Assembly (NCBI GenBank): GCA_017536895.1
Contig: JAFWCN010000004.1
Location: forward strand, 1 to 35,558
DNA: 35,558 bases
Direction of reading: 5' to 3'
Source of the DNA: Candidatus Saccharimonadota bacterium
GTDB lineage: Bacteria > Patescibacteriota > Saccharimonadia > Saccharimonadales > Saccharimonadaceae
The notes under the pieces are model-generated. The model worked only from the letters and a program-made list of their open reading frames with translations. It did no database searches and had not been told where the DNA came from. Below, one piece after another: positions 15,706 to 24,555 of the stretch; the first letter of the stretch is position 1, and each line of letters starts with the position of its first letter. The translations under genes and the position numbers were made by a program.

Positions 15706-15936
15706 TTATTTTTTGGTTGTTTCGGATTTCTTGTCGGTATTTTCTTTGACTCCAGCTGGTTTTTTGAAAATTAAGTCAATTTCCAAAGTCTTGCCACTTG
15801 GTCCGAACAGTACTGGAATGAATCCAACATATTCCATTCCTTTTTTCTCGACATATTCATCTATCACGTCGCGGTGCTCTTTGATGTCTGCACTGATTAG
15901 TTTGTTGTTGGCATATTTAAGTCTGACATATTCCAT
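15706..15936 (-). CDS. Small hypothetical protein
   Basis: 76 residues, cytoplasmic by composition: no signal or membrane segment, a mixed alpha/beta N-terminal part and a Lys/Thr-rich tail (KENTDKKSETTKK). Supported by GGAGG six nt before ATG 15936 and an extended -10 (TGATATAAT) that overlaps the end of the upstream membrane-protein gene. The family is not recognised. Confidence 0.65.
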   Translation of the reverse strand: MEYVRLKYANNKLISADIKEHRDVIDEYVEKKGMEYVGFIPVLFGPSGKTLEIDLIFKKPAGVKENTDKKSETTKK

Positions 15937-15966
15937 TAAGCCTCCTTTTTCAGTATTATATCATAT

Positions 15967-16623
15967 TTAGGTCAAATACTTCCAGCCAATCGAACGATAA
16001 AATTCCATCGCATCTGGCCAGCCAAACACTTTCGATGCGAGTAGATTATATATTTCGTCTACCATGAATATCGTAAACAGCGAAATAGAAAGAATTAGGA
16101 AAGCCTGTTTTGACATCCGCTTTGAAAGGAATATACAAAACGGCACCATCACGTAAGTTAGAAACAGCGCCGATACGCCAAAGAAGAGCACGCTCCTTAA
16201 ACACACGAATCCGCCAATATTGCCAAAGTTTAATATCTCGGTATTGTAATCCCAATACCTCGCCCCATCAAACATGGTGTAAACCAGCCATCCGCCAACT
16301 AGCTCCACAATTCCTGACACCACCATCGCGATCAGAAACACCGCCCATGGATAGCGTTTGATTCTCTGCGTTGCGATGATGATTAACACTGCACCAATCG
16401 CGTAAATATTAATCCACGGTAAGAAATTTCCTCCTTGCATATAAAACTCGCCCGTTCCACCATCAAAATAGTAAAAAATAAACTCATACACCCAACCAAA
16501 AATCCCAGACAAAACAATCACCAAAAACAATATACCGACTCTTTGGTATTTTTCTAATTTTAGCCCTCCACTCAGGTATTTATGAAAGATGTTTTTGTAT
16601 GATAAATCCTTATCCTTAGCCAT
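15967..16623 (-). CDS. Multi-pass membrane protein, CmpB-like 'putative ABC transporter permease' family (PF06541-like)
   Basis: 218 residues from ATG 16623. About five or six hydrophobic helices (first at GILFLVIVLSGIFGWVYEF). The GWVYEFIFYY start followed by a Gly/Phe/Pro turn (GGNFLPWINIYAIGA) matches the pattern of the PF06541 family, whose function is not established despite its name. An extended -10 (TGC-TATAAT, 16635-16630) lies exactly 6 nt before ATG 16623, so this leaderless start is preferred to the longer frame beginning at 16662. Family assignment is by motif memory. Confidence 0.7.
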   Translation of the reverse strand: MAKDKDLSYKNIFHKYLSGGLKLEKYQRVGILFLVIVLSGIFGWVYEFIFYYFDGGTGEFYMQGGNFLPWINIYAIGAVLIIIATQRIKRYPWAVFLIAMVVSGIVELVGGWLVYTMFDGARYWDYNTEILNFGNIGGFVCLRSVLFFGVSALFLTYVMVPFCIFLSKRMSKQAFLILSISLFTIFMVDEIYNLLASKVFGWPDAMEFYRSIGWKYLT

Positions 16624-16665
16624 AGTAATATTATAGCATGGAAGAATTACTTGCCAAAACACCCA

Positions 16666-19600
16666 TTACTGGACCACTTGATAGCTATCGAACCAGGCCC
16701 AATCCTCTTGCACTGTGTACGGAGATTGGGAAGATCCGGTTCCTGAAACTATAGTATCGCTAGTGATATATAATACTGGTCTGTATTGTCGTGGGCTTAT
16801 TGTTGCACTCCTTGATTCAAATCGACCACCAAAGTCATTATCAATCGTCCAAAAATCACTATCTTGTAGCAAAGTACCCGTTCTTCCATTCATAGTCCAA
16901 AACTCATCGTTCATATCTACCCAATTGTGACTGTTCCATTTCTGTACTTGGGACTGAGTTGAAGCAGTGTCGACTTGATTAATATTGTATATAACATCCT
17001 GAACATTTGCAGCTTTCATGAAATCACTTGGATTAGGGTATGCTGAATACCCCTCAAACGACGGACTGTTATCATGGTCGCCAAGTCGCGTAGTATTTGT
17101 GCGCTCAGCGTTAATGATTGCGGCAATATTAGAATCCGCAGTTTTATCAATTCTACCAACATAGAAAGTTGCTAAATCAATGTGAGTTTTTTCTGTGTCG
17201 GAAAAAACTTTGTAATGGCTGTCGCTACTATTATATATTTGTCCGTTCGGCCACCAAACTGTACTCCAGGCATTATAAACGCTCGAATCATATATTTTAG
17301 CGTTTCCCATCGATACGGTCTCACTAGATGCTGTACTTATTATTTTGATATCATCGTTGGTTGAAATATTAAAAATTTTAAAATCTGTCCCTGCAAATGA
17401 TAGATGGTTGTCTACCACGGCGCCAGAATAATAATACTTACTTGCAAACGGCAGAGTGCTATCAGCACCAGTATCTGCCGAGTCTTCAAACAAACCATCC
17501 GAGGAGCCTGTTACTGCTAATCCAGTAGCTACAATCCCTGGCCCATCGATTTCTGTTTTCTTGACAATATATTTACCACCCGTAGGCCATCTCACTAAGA
17601 CCTCTCTATTCGCCACAGTTTGGTTTCCGGCATTATCCTGCACTATGCAAACAATCGCATACCTTCCAATGTTGGTGAATACGTCAGTGGATACTATGCT
17701 AACACCATTGCGAGAGCATGCCGGAAAACCGCTTGCAACTCCACTCGCGTCGTCCGATGTGGTAACGCCAGTGGTAATACCATCGTCTTTACCGAGAGTC
17801 GTAATTAGTGTTGTCACGGTCTTTGTTGTGTGATCGGCATTATATTCTGTACTATTAGCATATGTAATTGTTGGCGCCACTTTATCTATTTTAGTGATGT
17901 TTTCTGTGACTAGCCCACTAACAATACCGTCCGGTGTCTTAATTTTCATTTCAACGGTCTGGTTACCCGAAAAAACATGCGAAGGATTATCTTGCCAAGT
18001 TGAGCCACCATCGAAGGAGTATTGGTAAGTACCAGCTTGATCAGGCACAATAGTGAGTGTCACATCAGTGTTTTGCCAACTCGTCGGATTACCAGTTACC
18101 GTAAAAGTTGGTATTATTTGCCATTGAGCATATAAAGCATGGTCTTCATTCTTGATCACTTTGGTTGACGGAGTAACATATTCGTTTATCATGTTGCGTC
18201 CCACATAAAAGGTCCCAGTTCCGTTATTCGTATAAAACGCATCGCTAACAACATCATATAGGCCTATAATATTATCGCTCTTTCTGTAGCAGGCTATATA
18301 ACTATGTTCTATACTCGCGCCAACTGAGATTTTAAATTCATATAGCTTTATTTTTGATTTATATGATGCACTACCAGTATTTCCTGCAAAAATGAAAATT
18401 GGTAAATTATTCGATGCGTCAAGTGTTGTATCTATGTTCTTTACAACCTCATTATTATACATAGCTCTCCTATCATTTAAATAATTCAAGCTTATTCTAT
18501 TTATATCGGTAGTATAAATAGTTCCAGGCCTGAAAGTATTAGTATTCCATCCATAATAAATTTGTCTGCTTTTATTGGCAATCCAGAATCTGGTATCGGC
18601 ACTCCCTTTTCTTGAACCAAAATAGACTAAATCATTAGAAACGTCAGTGCTCAAGACTCTTGCATAAATACCGGTTGCATCAGAGGTTAGAACCCCAGTG
18701 TTTATATACTGAGATCCAGTTGATTCTATATATTCAACTTCTTGGTATTCGTTGGGTAAAGTATAACCATTGTTTTCAGTTTTCCAACCGACAAAATTAT
18801 ATCCGGCTTTTGTAGGAGTTGGCAATTCTCCGTAAGTTGAATCATAATTAATTGTTTTGCTCGACGGGCTGACTTCACCTCCATTAGCATCGAAGGCAAC
18901 AGTTATGTTTTTGCCCCATATGGCATAGAGTGTATGATTTTCATCAGAAGATACTACAGTTTGAGGGGTTATGATTTGCGAGGTAATATATGAAGTGTCA
19001 TTCCCCTTGTTAAAAGTTCCTGTTCCCTGGTTTTCATAAAATACTTCATCGACTACATCATATAGCCCAATAGTTCCATCATTTTTTCTGTAACACGGTA
19101 TATACTCATGCGCAATAGTCGAACCTACCGAAATCCTAAACTCATATAGTTTCATCTTTGCATTATAAGATGGATCCCCATCATCATTACCGGCAAAAAC
19201 ATGTATTGAGTATGCGTTAGGTCCTAGTGTGATGTCACTAAAATCCTTTATCAACTCATCGTCAAAAATTGATTTTCTGTCATTTAAGTAGTTCATTTTT
19301 ACAATATATTTAGAATCATCGGTGATATTGATTTGTCTATAAGTATTCTCATTCCATCCAAAGTAGATGGATTTCTTCCAATTGCCGATCCAAAACCTAT
19401 TATTCTTATTCGCTCTTGAACCAAAGTATATCGAATCGTCAACAATTTGATTACTTGAAAGCTTTCCATATATGCCAGTTGTATCTGAGGGGATGACTCC
19501 AGTATCAATATACTGCGTTCCAGTAGACTCGATATATTCCACTGCTTGGTATTCCGCAGGTAAAATATATTTGCTCCATCCAAGTAACGTGTAGCCATTC

Positions 19601-20322
19601 TTAGTCGTAGTAGGTAGTTCCCCATATGGTTGCCCTGGAACAACCTCCTTACTTTCAAATGATGGTGTAGTGCCACCATTAGCATCAAAATACACTATCG
19701 TTCCAGGATGAGCAACCAAGTAATATGTTATTTCGCTACCATTTACCATGGTATATGCCCCAGCCTTAAGGTCACTTGAGGCGGACGCACCGTAAAAGAT
19801 CGTAATATCATCGCCTCCAGTTCCTGAAGGAGAATCTTTGCTGTATATTTCAATTCCCTCGTTAGGTATGTTAAAGAAGGTATTAGAACTAACTGTCGTA
19901 TTACTGTCCATACTAATTCCCCAAGTATTAAACTTTCCTGCACCAATAATAGAAGTAGGAAAGGCCATTGTGCCAGACGTAGGACTGATGTAGCTAGTGT
20001 CATTAGCAGAATCACCATCAAGATATAAATTACTATCTGCCGGCGCACCAACACTTAGTGTGTAACCATTCAAACAATCTGTATTGACTGTCACTACGTC
20101 GGTCGTAATATTTCCATCATCGGCTTCTACGTCTAACAAAACACTGCCATCAACTACCATGGACATAGAACAATCCGCATATGCAGCATTACTAGATATT
20201 AGACTATAAATAAGATTAAAAATAATTAAGAGACACCCAAAAACAAAGCATGTCGACATAAAGCTGACTACCTTACCAACTACCCCCGCCCTGTAGCAGT
20301 TTCGTTCACCTCCACTTGTCAT
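16666..20322 (-). CDS. Large exported surface protein with InlB-type (Listeria-Bacteroides) repeats
   Basis: 1218 residues. A signal sequence ends near NAAYA-DC (about 49). An N-terminal 'C..GY.L' module like that of the window-end genes follows. Two InlB B-repeat-like segments (YFDANGGTTPS..., FDANGGEVSPS..., each ending in GYxxxGW) are each interrupted by a copy of a roughly 170-residue domain (EYIESTGTQYIDTG ... YFGSR ... FAGN ... EYIPCYRKNDGTIGLYD). Then an Ig-like domain (SFDGGSTWQDNPSHVFSG) and a C-terminal domain ending SGTGSSQSPYTV. No sortase motif is seen, so anchoring is unclear. An extended -10 (TGC-TATAAT) lies 12 nt before ATG 20322. A host- or partner-binding role is plausible but unproven. 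It is by far the largest gene here. Confidence 0.85.
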   Translation of the reverse strand: MTSGGERNCYRAGVVGKVVSFMSTCFVFGCLLIIFNLIYSLISSNAAYADCSMSMVVDGSVLLDVEADDGNITTDVVTVNTDCLNGYTLSVGAPADSNLYLDGDSANDTSYISPTSGTMAFPTSIIGAGKFNTWGISMDSNTTVSSNTFFNIPNEGIEIYSKDSPSGTGGDDITIFYGASASSDLKAGAYTMVNGSEITYYLVAHPGTIVYFDANGGTTPSFESKEVVPGQPYGELPTTTKNGYTLLGWSKYILPAEYQAVEYIESTGTQYIDTGVIPSDTTGIYGKLSSNQIVDDSIYFGSRANKNNRFWIGNWKKSIYFGWNENTYRQINITDDSKYIVKMNYLNDRKSIFDDELIKDFSDITLGPNAYSIHVFAGNDDGDPSYNAKMKLYEFRISVGSTIAHEYIPCYRKNDGTIGLYDVVDEVFYENQGTGTFNKGNDTSYITSQIITPQTVVSSDENHTLYAIWGKNITVAFDANGGEVSPSSKTINYDSTYGELPTPTKAGYNFVGWKTENNGYTLPNEYQEVEYIESTGSQYINTGVLTSDATGIYARVLSTDVSNDLVYFGSRKGSADTRFWIANKSRQIYYGWNTNTFRPGTIYTTDINRISLNYLNDRRAMYNNEVVKNIDTTLDASNNLPIFIFAGNTGSASYKSKIKLYEFKISVGASIEHSYIACYRKSDNIIGLYDVVSDAFYTNNGTGTFYVGRNMINEYVTPSTKVIKNEDHALYAQWQIIPTFTVTGNPTSWQNTDVTLTIVPDQAGTYQYSFDGGSTWQDNPSHVFSGNQTVEMKIKTPDGIVSGLVTENITKIDKVAPTITYANSTEYNADHTTKTVTTLITTLGKDDGITTGVTTSDDASGVASGFPACSRNGVSIVSTDVFTNIGRYAIVCIVQDNAGNQTVANREVLVRWPTGGKYIVKKTEIDGPGIVATGLAVTGSSDGLFEDSADTGADSTLPFASKYYYSGAVVDNHLSFAGTDFKIFNISTNDDIKIISTASSETVSMGNAKIYDSSVYNAWSTVWWPNGQIYNSSDSHYKVFSDTEKTHIDLATFYVGRIDKTADSNIAAIINAERTNTTRLGDHDNSPSFEGYSAYPNPSDFMKAANVQDVIYNINQVDTASTQSQVQKWNSHNWVDMNDEFWTMNGRTGTLLQDSDFWTIDNDFGGRFESRSATISPRQYRPVLYITSDTIVSGTGSSQSPYTVQEDWAWFDSYQVVQ

Positions 20323-20361
20323 ACTGTACTTATAATTATAGCATAATCAATATAAAAAACA

Positions 20362-20389
20362 ACAAAAAAACTGGTACAAACCAGTATTT
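20362..20389 (-). terminator. Terminator of tRNA-Leu(UAG)
   Basis: Minus-strand hairpin ACTGGTT-TGT-ACCAGT followed by TTTTTTTGTTG immediately downstream of the tRNA CCA end. Confidence 0.75.
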
Positions 20390-20473
20390 TGGTGCCCGGG
20401 ACAGGATTTGAACCTGCACGCTGAAGGCATATGCTCCTAAGGCATACGTGTCTACCAATTCCACCACCCGGGC
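20390..20473 (-). tRNA. tRNA-Leu, anticodon UAG
   Basis: Acceptor GCCCGGG/CCCGGGC, D-arm TGGTAGAC, anticodon stem TATGC/GCATA with loop CTTAGGA giving UAG, long variable arm, T-arm GGTTCAAATCC, discriminator A, encoded CCA. An extended -10 (TGCTATAAT) ends 8 nt upstream. Confidence 0.96.
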
Positions 20474-20502
20474 TTAGTTAAATTATAGCATAGCCAGCAC
20501 AA

Positions 20503-20534
20503 AAAAGCGAGACTTTGAGTGGTCTCGCTTTTTC
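20503..20534 (-). terminator. Terminator of the sorting-signal protein gene
   Basis: Hairpin AGCGAGAC/GTCTCGCT followed on minus by TTTTTT; nearly symmetric, so it can also act on plus. Confidence 0.8.
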
Positions 20535-20537
20535 TTA

Positions 20538-21011
20538 TTAAGCCTCTTTTTTCGCAAGTTTGCGTGAACCAAGATAAGTCACTAGCATTCCGGCCATCAA
20601 AGCAATTGGCAAGAAATCTTCTGGGCCAGTCGATGGCATCGGAGAATCGGTCTTAGCCGCAGCTTCCCGTGCTGCCTTGCTGTTCGCTTCAGCAGCCTTT
20701 TTTTCAGCTTCCGCTTTTTCTTCAGCTGCCTTTTTCTCCTCGGCCGCCTTCTTTTCCTCAGCTGCTTTCTTCTCTTCTTCAGCCTTTTTTTCGGCTTCAG
20801 ACTTTTCAGCTTCCGTCTTATCCGCCTCACTATTATCGTCCTGAGCTACAACCTCAGAGCTAGCTCCGTTATCATCCGTGTTTTTGTTAGTTTTCTTGGT
20901 CGCCACCACCACAATCGCCGCAATCAAGATCAAAATAATCGCAACTGCAATCGTCGCTACAGCAATAATCTTTCGGCGCTCTTTCTTCTCAGCTTCTATC
21001 TGATTATACAT
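20538..21011 (-). CDS. Sorting-signal protein with charged coiled-coil spacer
   Basis: 157 residues in three parts: an N-terminal membrane helix (about 15-37), an Ala/Glu/Lys-rich spacer (about 60-120, repeated EEKKAAEEKKA units, probably a single alpha-helix or coiled coil), and a C-terminal MPSTGPEDF motif, hydrophobic segment and basic tail (RKLAKKEA). The last part is the layout of a sortase (LPxTG-class) signal with Met in place of Leu. An uncleaved N-helix plus a sorted C-terminus would span membrane to wall. Upstream are TGATATAAT and AAGGAG before ATG 21011. No sortase gene lies in the window. Strand-shadow reading frames here arise from the repeats. Confidence 0.8.
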   Translation of the reverse strand: MYNQIEAEKKERRKIIAVATIAVAIILILIAAIVVVATKKTNKNTDDNGASSEVVAQDDNSEADKTEAEKSEAEKKAEEEKKAAEEKKAAEEKKAAEEKAEAEKKAAEANSKAAREAAAKTDSPMPSTGPEDFLPIALMAGMLVTYLGSRKLAKKEA

Positions 21012-21063
21012 AATAAAACTCCTTATCTTCTAATTATATCACACTTCTGCTAAAAAATCAAGC

Positions 21064-21582
21064 CTATCCCTTAAAATAAAGCGAAATCGAAGCCCCAGCG
21101 TACTTTCGTGACCGAACTAGCTCCATTTTAGGCAAATTCGGTGCGTCACCTGGATGAGACAATCCCAAAACTCCACCACTTTTTAAAAATCGCAACAAAT
21201 GTTTCACTTCTTCCACCTTAAAATCTGTGTAAGGTGGGTCAGCTAAAATAAGGTCAAATTGTGCATCGGAAGCATAGTCTAAGACACTACTTTTTGTCAC
21301 CTTAGCTTCAAGATCCAGTTTTTTCAAATTATCGCGTATTACCTGGCAAGCTTTAGGATTTTTTTCCACAAACTCTACCGTGAGAGCCCCGCGAGACATC
21401 GCTTCAATTCCGAGTGCCCCCGAACCCGCAAAAGCATCAAGTACTCTGGCCCCGGGGATGTATTCCGTCAACATATTAAATAGCGCCAGCCGTTCCCGCT
21501 CTCCCATTGGGTGAGTATTTCCGCCGGGCGTCGCAATTGTTCGCCCCCGCAGTGTTCCAGATGTAATTTTAACACTATTCAT
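21064..21582 (-). CDS. rsmD: 16S rRNA (guanine966-N2)-methyltransferase
   Basis: 172 residues. SGTLRGRTIATP at the N-terminus, ARVLDAFAGSGALGIEAMSRGA (SAM-binding motif I) and the catalytic FDLILADPPYTDF (DPPY) identify RsmD. It methylates a G in helix 31 of 16S rRNA. Starts 1 nt after the recG stop, so the two are cotranscribed. Confidence 0.93.
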   Translation of the reverse strand: MNSVKITSGTLRGRTIATPGGNTHPMGERERLALFNMLTEYIPGARVLDAFAGSGALGIEAMSRGALTVEFVEKNPKACQVIRDNLKKLDLEAKVTKSSVLDYASDAQFDLILADPPYTDFKVEEVKHLLRFLKSGGVLGLSHPGDAPNLPKMELVRSRKYAGASISLYFKG

Positions 21583-21583
21583 C

Positions 21584-23599
21584 TTAATTTAAAGTCGTTA
21601 ATTGTTGATATTTGGTAATGCCACGCATCAATTCTTCATATTTTAACATATTTTCGGGATTTTGCAAGAAGTCCAAAACATCCTTCTGAGCCCTAGCAAT
21701 TAGCTTGGTGTCAGATAACGACGCTATCCTGAGATCCAGCGCACCATGCTGCAAGGCGCCATATATCTCGCCCGGTCCGCGCAGTTTCAAATCCACTTCC
21801 GCGAGATAAAAACCATCCGAGGATTTTTCTAATTCTCTTAATCTGCGCGACGGCTGAGTATCACCTGAGGTAATAAGATAGCAATACGAAGCCACCTGTC
21901 CCCGCCCTACGCGACCTCTCAGCTGATGTAGTTGCGCTAGGCCATAAGATTCGGCGTTTTCGATTATCATCAAAGTAGCATTTGGCACATCTACTCCCAC
22001 TTCTACCACCGTGGTCGAGACCAGAACGTCAATTTCGCCCTTCGAAAACTTCTCCATTATCTCATCTTTTTCCGCCGGTTTCATCCGCCCATGCAAGAAC
22101 TCAATCTTCGCCTGCGGAAATTCTCGCTGCAGTTTTACAGTGCGTGATTTAACTGAAGTAGCCTCGGTACGCGGATCATCCTCAATCGCTTTACAAATCC
22201 AATACACTTGCTGACCATGCGTCAAAGTCTCGCGAATGTGGGGATATAAGTTTTCGCGCGTCTCAACTTCGGTGAGAATCTTAGTTGTAATCGGCTTGCG
22301 ACCGCGCGGCATTTCATCCAGTATCGATACATCAAGGTCGCCAAACACCGTAAGTTGCAAAGAGCGCGGAATCGGCGTCGCCGTCATCGAAAGAAGATGT
22401 GGTGCTAGCCCCTCTGGTGATTTCAAAACTAGTTTTTGCCTTTGTTCCACCCCGAAACGGTGTTGCTCGTCAATCACCACTAGAGCTAAATCCTCAAATT
22501 CCGTATCATCGGTTAAAAGTGCGTGTGTGCCAATCACAAGGTCAATCTCGCCGGATTGAATTTTGCTTTTAAGCTCTGGTTTTTTCTTGGTCGCGCCAGT
22601 AAGGAGCGCGAGCCTAACGTTAAAAGGCTCGAGAATCTGCGCTAAATTTTCATAGTGTTGCGTTGCCAAAATCGCTGTCGGCGCAAGAATCGCCACCTGT
22701 CTTTTGTTCAAAGCCGCTCCGTAGGCCGCTAGCGCCGCCACCATTGTTTTGCCGGAGCCTACATCCCCCTGTAGTAACCGATTCATTGGTCGTCCTTTTT
22801 CCATATCCTGAAAAATTTGCCAAGCCGCTTTTCGTTGTGCCCCGGTTAGTTTAAAAGGTAATTTGGCTACGAATTCTTGTATTTTTGTAGATTTGAATGG
22901 CATCTCCACCGCCTTTAGCTTCTCGTTTTCTAGGCGGTTCAACCTCGCGGCTAGTATCAATTCAAACAATTCCTCATACGCCAAATAATCTCGTGCACTC
23001 TTAATTGACTTTAGAGAACTCGGAAAATGAGCATAGAATAGAGTACTTTTTCTTGTCCCGGGTTTTACTGAGGGGAGTAAATCCGGAATCAAGGCAAATT
23101 TATCCTTAGAGCATGTCATCAGACGCCGAAAATCATGTGATTTTAGCTTTCCGTGCGCCACATAAATCGGGTTTAAGCCCGTATTTAGGTCGATCTCAGA
23201 TACTTCCGCCGCCGAAGGAGAAATCAGGCTGTAACGTCCGTTTTTGAATTCATAATTCCCGCTAAAATAATACTCTTTCTCTGGCGAAAACTGCTTCATT
23301 CGATATGATTGATTGAACCACACTACTTTCACCGCTCCGGTATTATCTCGCACAACACCCTCAGTTACCGACAGAATTCGTCGTCTTGCTCGCCGCGAGG
23401 TCAAGGAATCGATTTTACCTTTGATTACTACCTTCCCTGGTCGCATCTCAGTAATTTTTGTTGGCGTCTCGTAATTTTCATAGCCGCGCGGCAAATTATA
23501 GAAAAAATCCCGCACCGTTCGAATACCATATTTTCTGAGCACTTCCGCTGTTTTTGGGCCTACACCCTTTAAAGTATCAACATCATCCGACAAATTCAT
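21584..23599 (-). CDS. recG: RecG, ATP-dependent branched-DNA helicase
   Basis: About 671 residues from ATG 23599 (MNLSDDVDTLKGVGP). The wedge/OB domain is followed by superfamily-2 motifs: GDVGSGKTMV (Walker A), VVIDEQHRFGVEQR (DEQH-type box), SMTATPIPRSL, TTVVEVGVDVPNA and QLRGRVGRG. RecG remodels stalled forks and Holliday junctions. An ATG further upstream (23719) would add 40 unrelated residues. The extended -10 TGG-TATAAT (23611-23606) lies exactly 6 nt before 23599, fixing the start as leaderless. Confidence 0.95.
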   Translation of the reverse strand: MNLSDDVDTLKGVGPKTAEVLRKYGIRTVRDFFYNLPRGYENYETPTKITEMRPGKVVIKGKIDSLTSRRARRRILSVTEGVVRDNTGAVKVVWFNQSYRMKQFSPEKEYYFSGNYEFKNGRYSLISPSAAEVSEIDLNTGLNPIYVAHGKLKSHDFRRLMTCSKDKFALIPDLLPSVKPGTRKSTLFYAHFPSSLKSIKSARDYLAYEELFELILAARLNRLENEKLKAVEMPFKSTKIQEFVAKLPFKLTGAQRKAAWQIFQDMEKGRPMNRLLQGDVGSGKTMVAALAAYGAALNKRQVAILAPTAILATQHYENLAQILEPFNVRLALLTGATKKKPELKSKIQSGEIDLVIGTHALLTDDTEFEDLALVVIDEQHRFGVEQRQKLVLKSPEGLAPHLLSMTATPIPRSLQLTVFGDLDVSILDEMPRGRKPITTKILTEVETRENLYPHIRETLTHGQQVYWICKAIEDDPRTEATSVKSRTVKLQREFPQAKIEFLHGRMKPAEKDEIMEKFSKGEIDVLVSTTVVEVGVDVPNATLMIIENAESYGLAQLHQLRGRVGRGQVASYCYLITSGDTQPSRRLRELEKSSDGFYLAEVDLKLRGPGEIYGALQHGALDLRIASLSDTKLIARAQKDVLDFLQNPENMLKYEELMRGITKYQQLTTLN

Positions 23600-23605
23600 A
23601 ACAAA

Positions 23606-23611
23606 ATTATA
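23606..23611 (-). promoter_or_regulatory. Extended -10 of recG
   Basis: TGG-TATAAT followed by TTTGTT and the ATG. It sits directly after the terminator of the RNA candidate at 23615-23763. Confidence 0.65.
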
Positions 23612-23614
23612 CCA

Positions 23615-23763
23615 TGAAAAGACCACCGTATGGTGGTCCTTCCCCCGCTGATGCGCGCCCACCCTTGGGGCACATTGGTTTGTTTTAATCCGCTGTTTGT
23701 TTTTGTCAAGTCTCCACACTCCACTTTTGCATTCAGTGGAACCCCTGTGAAGCGTACCAGCTT
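23615..23763 (-). ncRNA. Structured RNA candidate between recG and trmD
   Basis: A perfect -35 TTGACA (23798-23793), a 17-nt spacer and TATTAT (23775-23770) predict a start near 23763. The RNA then folds into three hairpins: CTTCACA/TGTGGAG enclosing TCCACT/AGTGGA; ATGTGCCC/GGGCGCGCAT with one bulge; and a terminator GACCACC-ATAC-GGTGGTC followed by TTTT (23638-23617). GGGTGG in the second hairpin could also pair with CCACC of the terminator, which would allow attenuation. A competing reading is a 61-residue protein (23596-23781) with AAGGAG before its ATG and an ATGA overlap with recG; the promoter would cut off that ribosome site. No known RNA family is recognised. Confidence 0.5.
23617..23638 (-). 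terminator. Terminator upstream of recG
   Basis: GACCACC/GGTGGTC hairpin, 4-nt loop, TTTT. Confidence 0.7.
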
Positions 23764-23832
23764 ATCCTTATAATAAACCATAAGCATCTCCTTGTCAAGC
23801 ACTTTTTTTAAAAAAATGTTATAATATTCTAC

Positions 23833-24483
23833 ATGATTAAATTCACGATAATTACACTGTTTCAAGACGCAATAGAGCCATATCTCAAAACATCTATGAT
23901 GTGGAAAGCTTCGGACAAAGGTTTGGCCGAGTTTGATTTTGTGGATTTACGCGAATTTGGGCTCGGCCCACATAAATCCGTCGATGATACTCCCTATGGT
24001 GGTGGCGATGGCATGTTGCTCCGATGTGAACCAGTTTTTGCTGCCATTGAATCCGTCAAAGCCAAAGATCCATCCGCCAAAGTTATTCTTCCAACACCAG
24101 TTGGTACGACCTGGAACCAGGAGATGGCTCGAGAATTTGCCAAAGATGCACACTATATCATCCTTTGCCCACACTATGAGGGCTATGATGAAAGAATCCT
24201 AAGCATTGTTGACTATAAAATATCGCTTGGCCATTATGTCCTCACCGGTGGCGAACTACCGGCCCTCATTCTTATTGATAGTATTACTCGTCTTATTCCT
24301 GGTGTCCTTGGTGGCGAGCAATCCGCTGCTATTGAGTCGTTTTCCGACGGCGACAACCTCGAATACCCCCAATACACTAAACCCTCCGATTTTCGCGGCA
24401 TGAAAGTCCCTGATGTTTTACTATCCGGCAACCACGGCGAAATCGCCAAATGGCGAGAATCTCACTCCAAAAAAACTGAATAA
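23833..24483 (+). CDS. trmD: tRNA (guanine37-N1)-methyltransferase
   Basis: 216 residues, slightly short for the family. DDTPYGGGDGMLL, the knot region VDYKISLGHYVLTGGELPAL and the C-terminal YPQYTKPSDF are TrmD hallmarks, including the catalytic-region Asp before the C-terminal domain. It methylates G37 of tRNAs such as Leu, Pro and Arg; both tRNA-Leu genes of the window have a G at position 36 and G37-compatible loops. An extended -10 (TGT-TATAAT, 23820-23825) ends 7 nt before the ATG, so the mRNA is nearly leaderless. Confidence 0.95.
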   Translation: MIKFTIITLFQDAIEPYLKTSMMWKASDKGLAEFDFVDLREFGLGPHKSVDDTPYGGGDGMLLRCEPVFAAIESVKAKDPSAKVILPTPVGTTWNQEMAREFAKDAHYIILCPHYEGYDERILSIVDYKISLGHYVLTGGELPALILIDSITRLIPGVLGGEQSAAIESFSDGDNLEYPQYTKPSDFRGMKVPDVLLSGNHGEIAKWRESHSKKTE

Positions 24484-24487
24484 AAAA

Positions 24488-24530
24488 TACCCCGGCCGTC
24501 AATCTTGTCGATATCGGGTCGGGGCCAGTT
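24488..24530 (-). terminator. GC-rich hairpin between trmD and the basic small protein
   Basis: CCCCGGCC pairs with GGTCGGGG. On minus it is followed by TATTTTTTATTC, so it should end the 65-residue gene. On plus it could slow or end trmD transcription although a T-run is missing. Confidence 0.6.
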
Positions 24531-24555
24531 AGAAGGAGTACGTATACTCTAGGTT

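Noticed and set aside
20597-20830. Arg/Lys-rich alternative frame inside the coiled-coil gene
   Set aside because: A shifted reading of the EEKKAAEEKKA repeats.
23596-23781. 61-residue protein upstream of recG
   Set aside because: Has a ribosome site and ATGA overlap, but a promoter removes that site, three hairpins and a terminator fill the frame, and codon use is atypical. Kept only as an alternative to the RNA.
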